Shown: in pieces, positions 53,227 to 61,859 of the stretch
How the letters are laid out: each line of letters opens with the position of its first letter
How positions within the stretch are numbered: the stretch's first letter is position 1
From: Microcoleus sp. EPA2
GTDB lineage: Bacteria > Cyanobacteriota > Cyanobacteriia > Cyanobacteriales > Microcoleaceae
Assembly: GCA_020882975.1 (NCBI GenBank)
Contig: JAHRFD010000006.1
Span: 124,001 to 188,000 of the forward strand
Length of the DNA stretch: 64,000 nucleotides
Direction: 5' to 3'
Notes under the pieces: model-generated
Databases searched by the model: none
What the model saw: the letters and a program-made list of their open reading frames with translations, nothing else
Told to the model about the DNA's origin: nothing
Translations under genes and position numbers: made by a program

Positions 53227-54207
53227 AGTTAAGGTGTCAAATATTGTTTTACGACATACAGCACTAAAGTCAAGCTAATTAAAATATTTTGATGTAAATC
53301 AACTATGTTCCAGGAAGTTGAGCATGATACTCAGGTTACTTGATTGAGAACTGCTCCAACGTTCTTCTTTGGTGACATCTCTCCTGTCCTCAAGAACGAA
53401 GCTTCTGGTTTGGTGCGGAGTGCAAACTTTGTTCCTTGTCAAAGTGCGATCCTCGAAGAGGGCTCCGCTAACGACTCGCTTTACATTATCAGACAGGTGG
53501 GCGATCGACATTATGACCTAATTTATTGGCATGAGCCTGTTTAAAGCATCAGATTTAATGATCGCCCGAACCTTTCTGCATCCACCTGTGCCCCTGAAAC
53601 AGTATGTTTCCTGACTGCATCAGCCTCCTGGCGCTAAGCAATACCCAGATAAATGCAGTAATGCAGTAATGCAGTAAAACATTATACCAATTTCATTTAG
53701 TAGTGCGATAGATGGTTATTACCAGAGTATGGGTTTGAGATGTATTATCTGTAGCATTATTTTATGAAATTGGTATTAGATAAGGATGACCGCAAACAGA
53801 GAGAATATTGGTCTACCGTTGTCTGACGGGGTGAGTTTTGCCCATATCAGCTTCAGGTTGCGCCTAACCCAGCCTCAGAAACAGCGATGATTTGGCTCAC
53901 TTTCCTTTATACAAGCTTCAGCAGAACTGAACCACAATCAGGTAAAAAGATTTAGAGGAAGGAAACTTCCTGAAACTGAGGATATAAAAGGTTCTTTTCC
54001 CCACGTACAGGATGAAAAGCTAGTTGCACCGTTGCCGAGAGAGCAACTGTCACAAGCCCTCTTCGACGCGGCTGAAGAACTCCCAGATTGGTGACGGTCG
54101 CTCTCAATCACAGGCCAGAAGCTCTCACCTGTCTTATTTGTTACAATCATTAATCATGTGGAGCGGGTGCACCTACGAAAACCTGCTTTTAGGAGAATTG
54201 AAAGGCG
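53227..54207. other. Gene-poor region with decayed coding fragments
   Basis: Nearly 1 kb without a supported gene. ATGCAGTA is repeated three times in a row at 53653-53676, and a foldback element is at 53684-53776. At 53891-54094 an open frame without a start codon reads plausible protein (KRFRGRKLPETEDIKG and PLPREQLSQALFDAAEELP), so it is probably a gene remnant. A 66-codon frame at 53344 shows no family likeness. Confidence 0.45.
53684..53776. mobile_element. MITE-like foldback element
   Basis: Perfect 13-bp terminal inverted repeats ATACCAATTTCAT and ATGAAATTGGTAT enclose 67 bp of noncoding DNA. The ends resemble those of the element at 30057-30157. Confidence 0.55.
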
Positions 54208-54909
54208 ATGTGGCTAAAATACGGCGTTGCTCCCAGTGGCGAACTGGCGGGCATTGATGGAGTTGTGCGGGGAAAAACTCAGCTAACTTGTCTCTACTGC
54301 GGTGGCGGACTGACAGCAAAAAAGGGGAATGTGAAAGAGCACCATTTTGCTCACACCAGGGAAACTTGCAAGCCTGTTTCGCAGCGGATTAAAACCAAAG
54401 CTTTCCCCTCGCTGCCCCTCTACGACAACTTCAACATACAGCTTAAGGGTGAGGAATTGGAACAGTTGAAAGTGCTGTGGAAAGAGTACGGGGCAAAGGG
54501 TTACGCTATTTCCAGAGACTTGGTAAACTTTCGGTGGGAGCTCAAAGAGTTGGTGGAATCGTCGGGCGATGGCTACGCCCCGTTCCTACGCACTTATCAA
54601 TTCACTCATCTCGGTAAAATCCCAATGGGTGCGCTTCCCCTGGCGTTGTTCAACAAAGTCCAAGAACCCTTGCTGCTGTCGGAGTTAATGAAGTTAGAAG
54701 GCTCTGTAGAGATTGCTTTATCTGCGGGGTTATCTTGCTTGGAAGAACGGCGGGCTGACTTGCAGATTTATCGATCGCAGTTGCGTCGCATTCTGGTAAA
54801 CTCGCTCTACTTTTTAGAGGTCAAAGCTGATGGGAACTGCTTCTATAAAATTGGGGTGACAACTCGTCAGATCGAAGAGAGAATCGCCGAGGTGCAGCAC
54901 TCTATGTAG
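54208..54909 (+). CDS. CoiA-like zinc protein with truncated GIY-YIG end
   Basis: The N-terminus has a zinc-finger-like motif (LTCLYCGGGLTAKKG and HHFAHTRETC) as in CoiA competence-type proteins, where C-x-x-C and H-x-x-H hold a metal. The middle (about 80-190) is helical and unknown. At the end, YFLEVKADGNCFYKIGVTTRQIEERIAEVQ is the start of a GIY-YIG/T5orf172 domain, cut after about 30 residues by a stop codon. So the original gene was longer. It lies alone; the remaining protein may have lost its nuclease part. Confidence 0.6.
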   Translation: MWLKYGVAPSGELAGIDGVVRGKTQLTCLYCGGGLTAKKGNVKEHHFAHTRETCKPVSQRIKTKAFPSLPLYDNFNIQLKGEELEQLKVLWKEYGAKGYAISRDLVNFRWELKELVESSGDGYAPFLRTYQFTHLGKIPMGALPLALFNKVQEPLLLSELMKLEGSVEIALSAGLSCLEERRADLQIYRSQLRRILVNSLYFLEVKADGNCFYKIGVTTRQIEERIAEVQHSM

Positions 54910-55030
54910 AGTAAACCGTACTTGCTGGGTTCGGTAGTCCGTATATTATATTCTTTGCTCGTAAATATAATTAATTAATTAGTCAAAAGCAGGCTAATTT
55001 CTAATAATTGTAATTTATTTAAACTACCAA

Positions 55031-55540
55031 ATGACAGTTAAAGCTATTTCTGCCACCATCCTTTTAGGTGCAATTCCACTTCATGTTTACCAGTTACCCG
55101 ACGGCGGCTACAAAGTCGATGCGATTGGAGTTATGAATGCGGTGGATAAAAAGGGTAGCGCATTGACCCGGTTTATCACTGGAAAATCAGCTTTAGCTCT
55201 GCCTTTCAACGGATACAATTTTACACAAGCTCAAAGTATTCCAGTGGCAGATAACGCTCAATTAATCAAGCCTATTCCCATTCCGTTAGCTACAGCATAT
55301 TGGTTACATGAAGCAACCAAAGGCAAAGGTAACGTGAAAGCTCAAGCTTTAGTGCAAGCTAGCATGGCAGAATCTATCGAACGGCGGGCTGACGTGGCAT
55401 TCACTATCAAGCGTACTGAATCTGAGTACAATGTGCGGTTTGGTGAATTCGTTGAGTCGGTTATGTTGGACAACCGGCAAGATGTTATCGAGCGACGGCT
55501 GCCGGGTGACGATCTGTACTACCCAGAGGGGATTAACTGA
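55031..55540 (+). CDS. Cyanobacterial protein of unknown function
   Basis: Begins MTVKAISATILLGAIPLHVYQ, then LPDGGYKVDAIGVMNAVDKK, ALTRFITGKSALAL. The C-terminal part has AQALVQASMAESIERRADVAF. The layout (short beta N-terminus, helical middle, ERRAD-type end) recurs on cyanobacterial plasmids, but I do not know the role. It resembles a phage antirepressor-like N-domain only loosely. Confidence 0.6.
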   Translation: MTVKAISATILLGAIPLHVYQLPDGGYKVDAIGVMNAVDKKGSALTRFITGKSALALPFNGYNFTQAQSIPVADNAQLIKPIPIPLATAYWLHEATKGKGNVKAQALVQASMAESIERRADVAFTIKRTESEYNVRFGEFVESVMLDNRQDVIERRLPGDDLYYPEGIN

Positions 55541-55740
55541 GCAGAAGTGCGATCGTTCTCAACACACAAATTCTGGGAGAAACTAAAGTATTTTACTTTA
55601 TGTTGGTTTGGTGATTGAAATCCTGAATGATATTAACAAAGTCCTCAAAGATAGACGTAATCTAGGACTGTTGGGTCAGGTCGCTGGGAACAGACTTACA
55701 GTTGAGGCTGTCAATATTGACGTACAGTAGCGCGGAGTGA

Positions 55741-56298
55741 ATGATGTTTAAGGTTACTTCCTGGATGGGATACTCGTTGAGCGTGGCGGTTTTAGCGGCG
55801 AGTGCGGCGGTTGTGGGGATAGAGTTAGCAATCGCTTCTACCTTCTCCATCCAATCAATAGCTTTACAGATTGCGAAGAAAACGGATGTTCCCATTTTAT
55901 TGCCATCTGAAGATACTGTCGAAAAATATAAATTTGATAGCAGCGAAATTATTTATGCTTTTGTATCTACCGCATCACAATATGCTGACTACGATGTCAC
56001 TTTTAACAATACACCTGGAAATGTTGGAAATGCGGCTCTTCGCTTTTCAATCAAGGCAAAGAAAGATGGCAATATCGAAAAAACATCACCCGACCCCAAA
56101 GCTAAGTTTAAAGATATTCAATTAATCGACGGTTCTAATGCGTTACTAATTCAACAGTGCGGTGCCGCTTGTTGGTCTCGGTTGCAGTGGAAGCGAAATG
56201 GCGTATTGTACGAAGTTTGGTCAAAAGCGCGCACGCCTGAATCTGCAATAGCGATTGCTAACTCTGCGCTCAAAACTGGCGATCGCAGACTCAAATAA
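55741..56298 (+). CDS. Secreted protein of unknown function
   Basis: A signal peptide at about 8-33 (LSVAVLAASAAVVGIELAIA) is followed by a globular domain of about 140 residues with several beta strands (FNNTPGNVGNAALRFSIKA) and a cysteine pair in IQQCGAACWSRLQW. The C-terminus is basic. No family is recognised. ATG at 55741 is followed by a second ATG at the next codon. Confidence 0.6.
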   Translation: MMFKVTSWMGYSLSVAVLAASAAVVGIELAIASTFSIQSIALQIAKKTDVPILLPSEDTVEKYKFDSSEIIYAFVSTASQYADYDVTFNNTPGNVGNAALRFSIKAKKDGNIEKTSPDPKAKFKDIQLIDGSNALLIQQCGAACWSRLQWKRNGVLYEVWSKARTPESAIAIANSALKTGDRRLK

Positions 56299-56400
56299 GT
56301 GTTCAACCTCAGTTCTGAGAAACCTGAACCACACCCTAACAGTTCCCCATGCCCAAGTTCCCCGAATGCACACTTAAATTCCTTCATAAATAATTAGCCG

Positions 56401-57210
56401 ATGAATATTCATACCTTCTTGAGCCAAACCGAACGCCAACGGGTGAGCGATGGAGCCATTTTACCCATCTTGAGCGGTTGCGAATCCTCTCTGAGGCAAT
56501 TGGTGCTGCTCTTGCCACAATTGGGAGATTTCGACAGTCTTGAATATGCCTGGTGGCTGCGACGGGACGCTCGACGGCTGGAATCGCAAGGGATAACAAT
56601 TCGAGCTGTGGGAATTGGCGATCGCTCATCGGGTCAGCGATTCTGTAGTTATACAGGATTTCCTAGTGACTGTTTATTTGTAGATCCCACTGGTCAACTG
56701 CACCAAAAACTTGATCTGTATCCAGGTTTATCCTTACAAGTACCCGGTTTATCGGCCGCTGCGAATGCTTACTTCAATCTATTGTTCATGTGTGCGGGAA
56801 TTGGTAGCCCCGGCACTTTGGCAGAAGTATTTCGAGGGTATCGAGGCGACGCCAGAGCACCTCAATTAATTGGTGATGATGAAGTTATCCAAGCTTTTCC
56901 TCTTCCTCCCCTCAGAGGTTCCACTTTCCGGTGGGCTGGCGGTAAGGGTTTCCAGCGTCCGTTTGAACTGGCAACCTTGCGGCTGCGGAATATGACAGAA
57001 GTGCTGAGTCATTGGAAAACCTATGTTCCAAATGCTGCTTATCTCACTCAGCGAGGCGCAACTTTCTTGTTTGACGCTCAGAGAGATTTAGTCTACGAGC
57101 ATCGAGATCGCGCCATTCTTGGTTTCGCTGCTGATATGAGCAATCCCCTGACGTTTCTATCAGAAATGGCGGCTGATGGAGACTCGCTTGGACATGACGA
57201 TATGCACTAA
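56401..57210 (+). CDS. Peroxiredoxin-like AhpC/TSA-family protein
   Basis: The thioredoxin-fold pattern is visible: ILPILSGCESSLRQLVLLLP with a cysteine at the position of the peroxidatic site, YAWWLRRDARRLESQGI, then IRAVGIGDRSSGQRF and DCLFVDPTGQLHQKL. Cyanobacteria encode many such peroxiredoxin-like proteins of unknown substrate. The last third (LRNMTEVLSHWKTYVPN, ATFLFDAQRDLVYEHRDRAI) is typical for the longer form. The gene is whole and looks chromosomal in style. Confidence 0.75.
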   Translation: MNIHTFLSQTERQRVSDGAILPILSGCESSLRQLVLLLPQLGDFDSLEYAWWLRRDARRLESQGITIRAVGIGDRSSGQRFCSYTGFPSDCLFVDPTGQLHQKLDLYPGLSLQVPGLSAAANAYFNLLFMCAGIGSPGTLAEVFRGYRGDARAPQLIGDDEVIQAFPLPPLRGSTFRWAGGKGFQRPFELATLRLRNMTEVLSHWKTYVPNAAYLTQRGATFLFDAQRDLVYEHRDRAILGFAADMSNPLTFLSEMAADGDSLGHDDMH

Positions 57211-57509
57211 CTAGCACACTTATTGCAGCTTGCAGGAGCAAACTATACCCTGTACTGCGAAGTAGTTTGAACTTGCGTCTTCAGATACTAAGAAAAGATA
57301 TCCTTGATGCGGGTAAAGCACCGGTGTATCGAGGCGAGTGCGATCGCTCCCAACAACCCAATTCTCTTAAGGTAAACCCGAACCAAAACCCAATCCGCCC
57401 ACCATGCCCAAAGTCCCCGAATGCGATCGCTTTTATGCCCGGATGAGACGGTATTCTGAGTAATGGCAACAAAAGCGATCGCCCTATAGAGAGATGAGCT
57501 TTGACGTTT
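57211..57509. other. Intergenic region with HIP1 octamers
   Basis: Three GCGATCGC-type sites and no gene. Part of it (57390-57425) resembles 56340-56370 (CCATGCCCAA and TCCCCGAATGC), a short duplicated scrap. Confidence 0.4.
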
Positions 57510-57872
57510 ATGGCAAAACCCAAAAGGTATCCAAAAAATTGGCGAGAGATTGCGTTATCGGTGAAAGAAAGTGCGCTCTGGCGCTGTGCTAAGTGCAACC
57601 AACAATGCCTCAGACCCGGTAAACAAAGCGGCTTAACCAAATCCGAACGTTGTTCCTTAACTTTAACAGTGCACCACCGCAACCGGATACCAGAGGATAA
57701 TCGCCCAGAAAACTTAATTGCTCTTTGTACCGCCTGCCACCTTTCTTATCACAATCGCGGTCAATCAAACGTCTCGCCTGGACAATTATCGCTGTTCCCC
57801 GATGATGGCATTGACTGGGATATGATGGATTGCTCTCTGGAATCGGCAATTGAAAATATCAAAGAATATTAA
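57510..57872 (+). CDS. HNH endonuclease
   Basis: A small nuclease with the HNH pattern: CAKCNQQC, then LTVHHRNRIPEDNRPENLIALCTACHLSYH. The two CxxC pairs bind zinc, and the HH and N-x-H residues form the active site. It starts at MAKPKRYPKNW (57510) and is complete at 120 residues. The SUKH-like remnant follows within 25 bp. Confidence 0.8.
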   Translation: MAKPKRYPKNWREIALSVKESALWRCAKCNQQCLRPGKQSGLTKSERCSLTLTVHHRNRIPEDNRPENLIALCTACHLSYHNRGQSNVSPGQLSLFPDDGIDWDMMDCSLESAIENIKEY

Positions 57873-58083
57873 AGAATTAGCAGAACTGCTTCAACCCTTG
57901 CAGCAAGAAGATAAAAATCTGCACGGAACACGCGCAGATTCTCACCAATACAAACTGAGGCCAACGCTTGCGGAAGCAGAGTTGCAGAGTTTCGAGCGGA
58001 AACATCAAATCAAGCTGCCCGAAGATTACCGTACCCAATTTATTTCTTTGAAGCTCCAGAAATCCCGGCTCAACTTGAGTTAA
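57850..58083 (+). pseudogene. SMI1/KNR4 (SUKH)-like protein, truncated
   Basis: YKLRPTLAEAELQSFERKHQ and IKLPEDYRTQF are the start of a SUKH domain, which normally continues to about 150 residues. Here it is replaced after YRTQF by unrelated sequence and a stop. SUKH proteins often act as immunity proteins for nuclease toxins, and the HNH gene lies just upstream. The start (TTG, 57850) overlaps the HNH gene. Confidence 0.55.
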
Positions 58084-58204
58084 ACGAAGACAGGATAGTT
58101 ATTAAAATTAATCGTTTGCCTTTCATCTTAGCGTAACCTTGACATAGTTGCTCTTTGTAGGAAGCGCAAAGCAATCGGCACAAACCGAGATATTTTCCTT
58201 GAAA

Positions 58205-58265
58205 GGCAGTCTGTCCCCGCCATTTGGAGAAGGCAGTCTGTCCCCGTCATTTGGAGGGGGCTATT
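58205..58265 (+). promoter_or_regulatory. Conserved palindromic upstream element, copy 5 (two tandem units)
   Basis: Two tandem units, AGGCAGTCTGTCCCCG-CATTTGGAG at 58204-58229 and 58230-58256, differ by one base. The second continues GGGGGCTATTTAAACT on the coding strand, close to the other copies (GGGGGTCACTTTAA). It lies about 90-150 bp upstream of the ParM-like gene, in the same orientation relative to its gene as the other copies. Confidence 0.55.
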
Positions 58266-58354
58266 TAAACTATCCTAAATCACCATAATTGGTGAGGTCA
58301 GACTTAAATAGAAGCCAATACTATCATTTTATAACGTAAGAAAATCCAGCGTTT

Positions 58355-60037
58355 ATGAAGAAAAAACCATCAATACCAGATGCGATTCTGGCTATAGATT
58401 TTGGCGGCTTATCTACTAGAGTTTTCTGCCAAAGCTCGCAAGCAGGCAGTAAAGCAAGCTCCTTTGTAATGGAATCGCAGGTGGGGCCGGTGAGCCAAGA
58501 CATAGCCAATTGTTTCACAAAACCTAACCTTGCATCGGCATCTCCCGAAAATATCGCTTGGGTGGCAATTGGTAATGAATGTCGAGCCGTTGGCTACCTG
58601 GCAGCAGCGCAATTCAATGCTCATATCGGTTTGGCGGGACTGAAGTACAGTAGCGCTTTGTACAAAGCTCTAGCAGCTTTGTGGGTGGTGTCGCGGAAGT
58701 TAGATTTAGGCAATCAATTCAGCGCTGGGATCTCCGTTTTCTTGCCCCCAGGTGAATTTAATGACTCCAAACAATTTTTTGAGCTATTAAATCAATACTC
58801 TGCTTCATTTGAAACACCCACCGGCAAGCTATCCGTCACCCTGGACAAAACCCAAGCTTTGCAAGAAGGCGGCGGCATTGCTTTGATCCACAACAGCAAT
58901 TTAGGTTCAGCCTTCAAGCAGCGGGTAACTGCCTTTGTGATGGTAGGATTTCGCAATGCTTCGGTAATAGTTTCGGCACGCGGTGCTGTCGGTAAGGGCA
59001 AAACTTCAGACTTAGGAATGGTAAGGTTGGTGGATCTAGTTCAAGAGCGAACCTCTAACTACGATGCTTCCCGTTTGGCTTTATCAATCGCTCAAGCGGG
59101 CGTAAGCTACAACCGCCCTTACTTTTACCGAATTGCTCGGAATCGAGAGGAAACAGCTAAAGATCGAGAAGTTGACCAATTGATTGAAGCAGTCAAGCTG
59201 TCTCGCTTCGACTACGCTCGAATGCTATCTCATTGGATTAATGAAGTGCTGCCGTCCGATTTAGATGAAATTGTATTTTGCGGGGGTACTTCTGAATATA
59301 TGAAGCCAGAACTGCGAAATCAGTTTTCTCATTATTCGCTGTCTTGGCACGCAGGTATAACAGTGCCAAAAACGCTCGATCCTGATGGCTTAGGTTGCCG
59401 CATAGCTGATGTTTATGGACTATTTTCTTACTTCAAATCTCAGTTTGAGGTACTGAGGCAAAGGTCTGTTGCCGCAACTTCTCAGAGGGCAGAAGATACA
59501 ACTTCCACTTCAGGAGATGCTCCAGTCCCTCCGACTGATATACAGAGTGTAAAAGAATGTGCTGAACAATCTACCAAGCCAAAATCTGAACAATCTACCA
59601 AGCCAAAATCTGAACACTCTACTCAGCCAAAATCCGAGAAACCTACTCAATTAAAATTTGAGCAATTTACTCACGCTAAATCCGAGCTATCTACTGAACA
59701 AAAATTTGAGAAACCCGCCGAACAAAAGACTGAAGATATTACTGAACAAAAATTTGAGGAACCCGCCGAACAAAAGACTGAAGATATTACTGAACAAAAA
59801 TTTGAGGAACCCACTGAACAAAAGACTGAAGATATTACTGAACAAAACACGGAAATTGCCGCTCAACAAAAGGCTGATTTAAGTATCAAAGATAGCAGCT
59901 TAGATGCTTCTGATGAATTGAGTGATGAGTCGAATACAGAACCTTCATTAGAGGAATCTGAATCAAACTTAGATGCAGCCCTCTTATTGGGAGGGCCCTA
60001 CCGAGGTTCTGGAAAGAAGGTGAGAAATTATGCCTAG
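58355..60037 (+). CDS. ParM/StbA-like actin-family ATPase with octapeptide-repeat tail
   Basis: The actin-fold motifs are in order: phosphate-1 loop AILAIDFGGLSTRVF (D15), phosphate-2 loop FVMVGFRNASVIVSARG, and the adenosine loop IVFCGGTSEYMKPEL. The body is of usual ParM size (about 365 residues). From about 400 the protein turns into at least fourteen 8-residue repeats of the E-x-x-T-x-x-K-x type (EQSTKPKS, EKPAEQKT, EDITEQKF), with a 48-bp DNA period at 59698-59845. This tail is highly charged and probably extended. ParM-like proteins push plasmid copies apart as filaments. The gene heads a three-gene operon with its own copy of the conserved element. Confidence 0.78.
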   Translation: MKKKPSIPDAILAIDFGGLSTRVFCQSSQAGSKASSFVMESQVGPVSQDIANCFTKPNLASASPENIAWVAIGNECRAVGYLAAAQFNAHIGLAGLKYSSALYKALAALWVVSRKLDLGNQFSAGISVFLPPGEFNDSKQFFELLNQYSASFETPTGKLSVTLDKTQALQEGGGIALIHNSNLGSAFKQRVTAFVMVGFRNASVIVSARGAVGKGKTSDLGMVRLVDLVQERTSNYDASRLALSIAQAGVSYNRPYFYRIARNREETAKDREVDQLIEAVKLSRFDYARMLSHWINEVLPSDLDEIVFCGGTSEYMKPELRNQFSHYSLSWHAGITVPKTLDPDGLGCRIADVYGLFSYFKSQFEVLRQRSVAATSQRAEDTTSTSGDAPVPPTDIQSVKECAEQSTKPKSEQSTKPKSEHSTQPKSEKPTQLKFEQFTHAKSELSTEQKFEKPAEQKTEDITEQKFEEPAEQKTEDITEQKFEEPTEQKTEDITEQNTEIAAQQKADLSIKDSSLDASDELSDESNTEPSLEESESNLDAALLLGGPYRGSGKKVRNYA

Positions 60038-60542
60038 AAAACGCTACAAGGAATTTTGCTGGCGCTGTCAAGTTTTGCCAGATTCCGAAGACGCTATCTT
60101 GCTGTCTTACCTGCAAAATCATCCTTTTTTTAGTTTAAAGGAAACGATTTTACCTCTGATAAAAGCGCGGTGGCTGTTAGCAGCTTTACGCAATAGCGGT
60201 AATCATTCTAGTACAGACTTAGAGTATTTGAGGCGAGAAAGCATTAATTTTTTGCTCAGACAGATAGATGAAGTTTGCCGAGATGTGGGATTTAACTGTA
60301 CCGAGTTAGGAGCAATTGCCCCTGGTATTTCTTCGGGTTTAATTCCTTTAGCTACTTTCTCTCACTTGTCGAATCCAGGTGCATCTATTGCTACGGAATT
60401 AACTACCACTGAGTGTTCAAAGCCAGCAAGTTTATCCGAAGAAAAAGAACCAGAGGACTTTGCGGGAGAAGTTGAGTTTGAAAACAGCGCATTTAACTTA
60501 GCTGGTTTCGATCCCGCAATGGTCGGGCCTAGCTTTAGTTAA
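60030..60542 (+). CDS. Small partner in the actin-like operon (possible adaptor)
   Basis: Overlaps the end of the ParM-like gene by eight bases, so it is co-translated. The N-terminal 100 residues are helical (DAILLSYLQNHPFFSLKETILPLIKARWLLAALR, LRRESINFLLRQIDEVCRDV) with a basic start MPRKRYKEF. The C-terminus is acidic. ParR-type adaptors have a similar size and place, but no ribbon-helix-helix can be read with certainty. Confidence 0.6.
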   Translation: MPRKRYKEFCWRCQVLPDSEDAILLSYLQNHPFFSLKETILPLIKARWLLAALRNSGNHSSTDLEYLRRESINFLLRQIDEVCRDVGFNCTELGAIAPGISSGLIPLATFSHLSNPGASIATELTTTECSKPASLSEEKEPEDFAGEVEFENSAFNLAGFDPAMVGPSFS

Positions 60543-60585
60543 AAATTATTAAGTCTTTAATAGGCATCCAGCAAGGAGGAATGAA

Positions 60586-61383
60586 ATGACTAACATGATT
60601 CACTTGGTTGACGGCGAGAAAGGTGGCGTTGGCAAGTCGATGCTAACTCGGCTTCTGGTTGAATTCAATCAGAAGTATGAACTACTGTACACCTTAATTG
60701 ATGGCGATTTTCAAAATCCTGACGTGCAGCAGCGCTATCCTGAACACAATGCAAAAATCGTAGCTTTAGTTGAGGATGAAGAGAAGTTTTTCGAGATCGA
60801 CATTATTTTTGAAACGGCAGTGGAGACTCCTGTTATTGTCAATTTACCAGCACGGGTTTACGGCATTATCAACAAATGGATTGACGAAGCTAATTTAACT
60901 TCTCCTGATTTTAAAGAGCAGTCAGGAGTTGATGTTTGCAAGTGGTTTATTTGCGGCGGCACGACTGACAGCATTGAAATGTTTATTGACTCTTTCAACT
61001 ACTTTGAAGGTAAGCTCAATCACATTTTTGTCCGTAATTTTGGAGTTTGCAAAGATTGGTCGCACGTACAAAGCCATAAGGAAATGAACAAGCTCATTAA
61101 TAATTACCGAATTCCTGTCGTAGACTTGCCGGCGCTGAGTGCAAGAGAGCGCAAGTTTATTGATACGAAGCGGTTGTCATTTTCTCAAGCAATGAAACAC
61201 TCTGAATTCTTCTTGATTAGTCAGCAGCGATTGCATACTTTTCTGGAAGACTGTTTCCGTCTCATAGAAGATGTAGGTTTGTTTAACAACGCACCCAATC
61301 GCAATAAAAAAGAAGTTATCGGTGCCTACGAACGAAAAATAAATGAGGAAATGCAGATAGAAAATGAGCAGCCAAATGAGTAA
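60586..61383 (+). CDS. ParA/MinD-superfamily ATPase
   Basis: A deviant Walker A motif DGEKGGVGKSMLTRL keeps both lysines, and the A' motif is TLIDGDFQNPDV. The sequence continues as a shortened ParA-like fold (VIVNLPARVYGII, WFICGGTTDSIE, HIFVRNFGVCKDW). This looks like the StbC/TraL-type ATPases carried with actin-like or conjugative operons. It follows a clear AAGGAGG site. Together with the two upstream genes it forms a third partition-type module in the window, besides parAB. Confidence 0.75.
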   Translation: MTNMIHLVDGEKGGVGKSMLTRLLVEFNQKYELLYTLIDGDFQNPDVQQRYPEHNAKIVALVEDEEKFFEIDIIFETAVETPVIVNLPARVYGIINKWIDEANLTSPDFKEQSGVDVCKWFICGGTTDSIEMFIDSFNYFEGKLNHIFVRNFGVCKDWSHVQSHKEMNKLINNYRIPVVDLPALSARERKFIDTKRLSFSQAMKHSEFFLISQQRLHTFLEDCFRLIEDVGLFNNAPNRNKKEVIGAYERKINEEMQIENEQPNE

Positions 61384-61859
61384 CAAAATAAGCAACAGGT
61401 TGTAAAGTCTCAGGAGGCTGTAATTTGTAAAAAAGGTATCGTAAGCTTTTAAGAATCTAAATTAAGGCTTACGCACAGACTCTACTGATAGGGTGTGCCG
61501 AAACCAGCCCGCTGGCTGAGTGCAATCAACGCAGTTGTGTTATCCCAAGCGTTGGATCTTAGCAATAAACGTTGTTTATTGCGTTTAAACTCTGAAAGTA
61601 AGAAGATTGATCGATCGCCCGCTACGAGATTTCCTGGGTTTCAAAAACTTCTTCACCATTCCTGAGCGGGTTGAGTGTACCAAAACGCATCTTACTACTA
61701 CAGGTAGTGTCTAAACCGATAATTTGCGTCCAGGACTGTAAATTTTAGAGTCAATGCGTGATGAACTCGTTATGGGACGGACAAAATGTGAGCTCAGACT
61801 ATAGAAGGCGCGATGCAGAACAGCATAAAGATTAGGATTTTGATTAGGTAGGAGGTTAA
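61384..61859. other. Intergenic region after the actin-like operon
   Basis: 476 bp without a gene. It includes AAGGCTTACGCACAGAC (61465), close to AGGACTTACGCACAGTAA at 29622, a short sequence shared by cyanobacterial repeats. The AGGAGG just before 61860 is the ribosome site of the next gene. Confidence 0.4.

Noticed and set aside
53344-53544. 66-codon frame on the plus strand
   Set aside because: No family likeness and no ribosome site; it lies in a decayed region.
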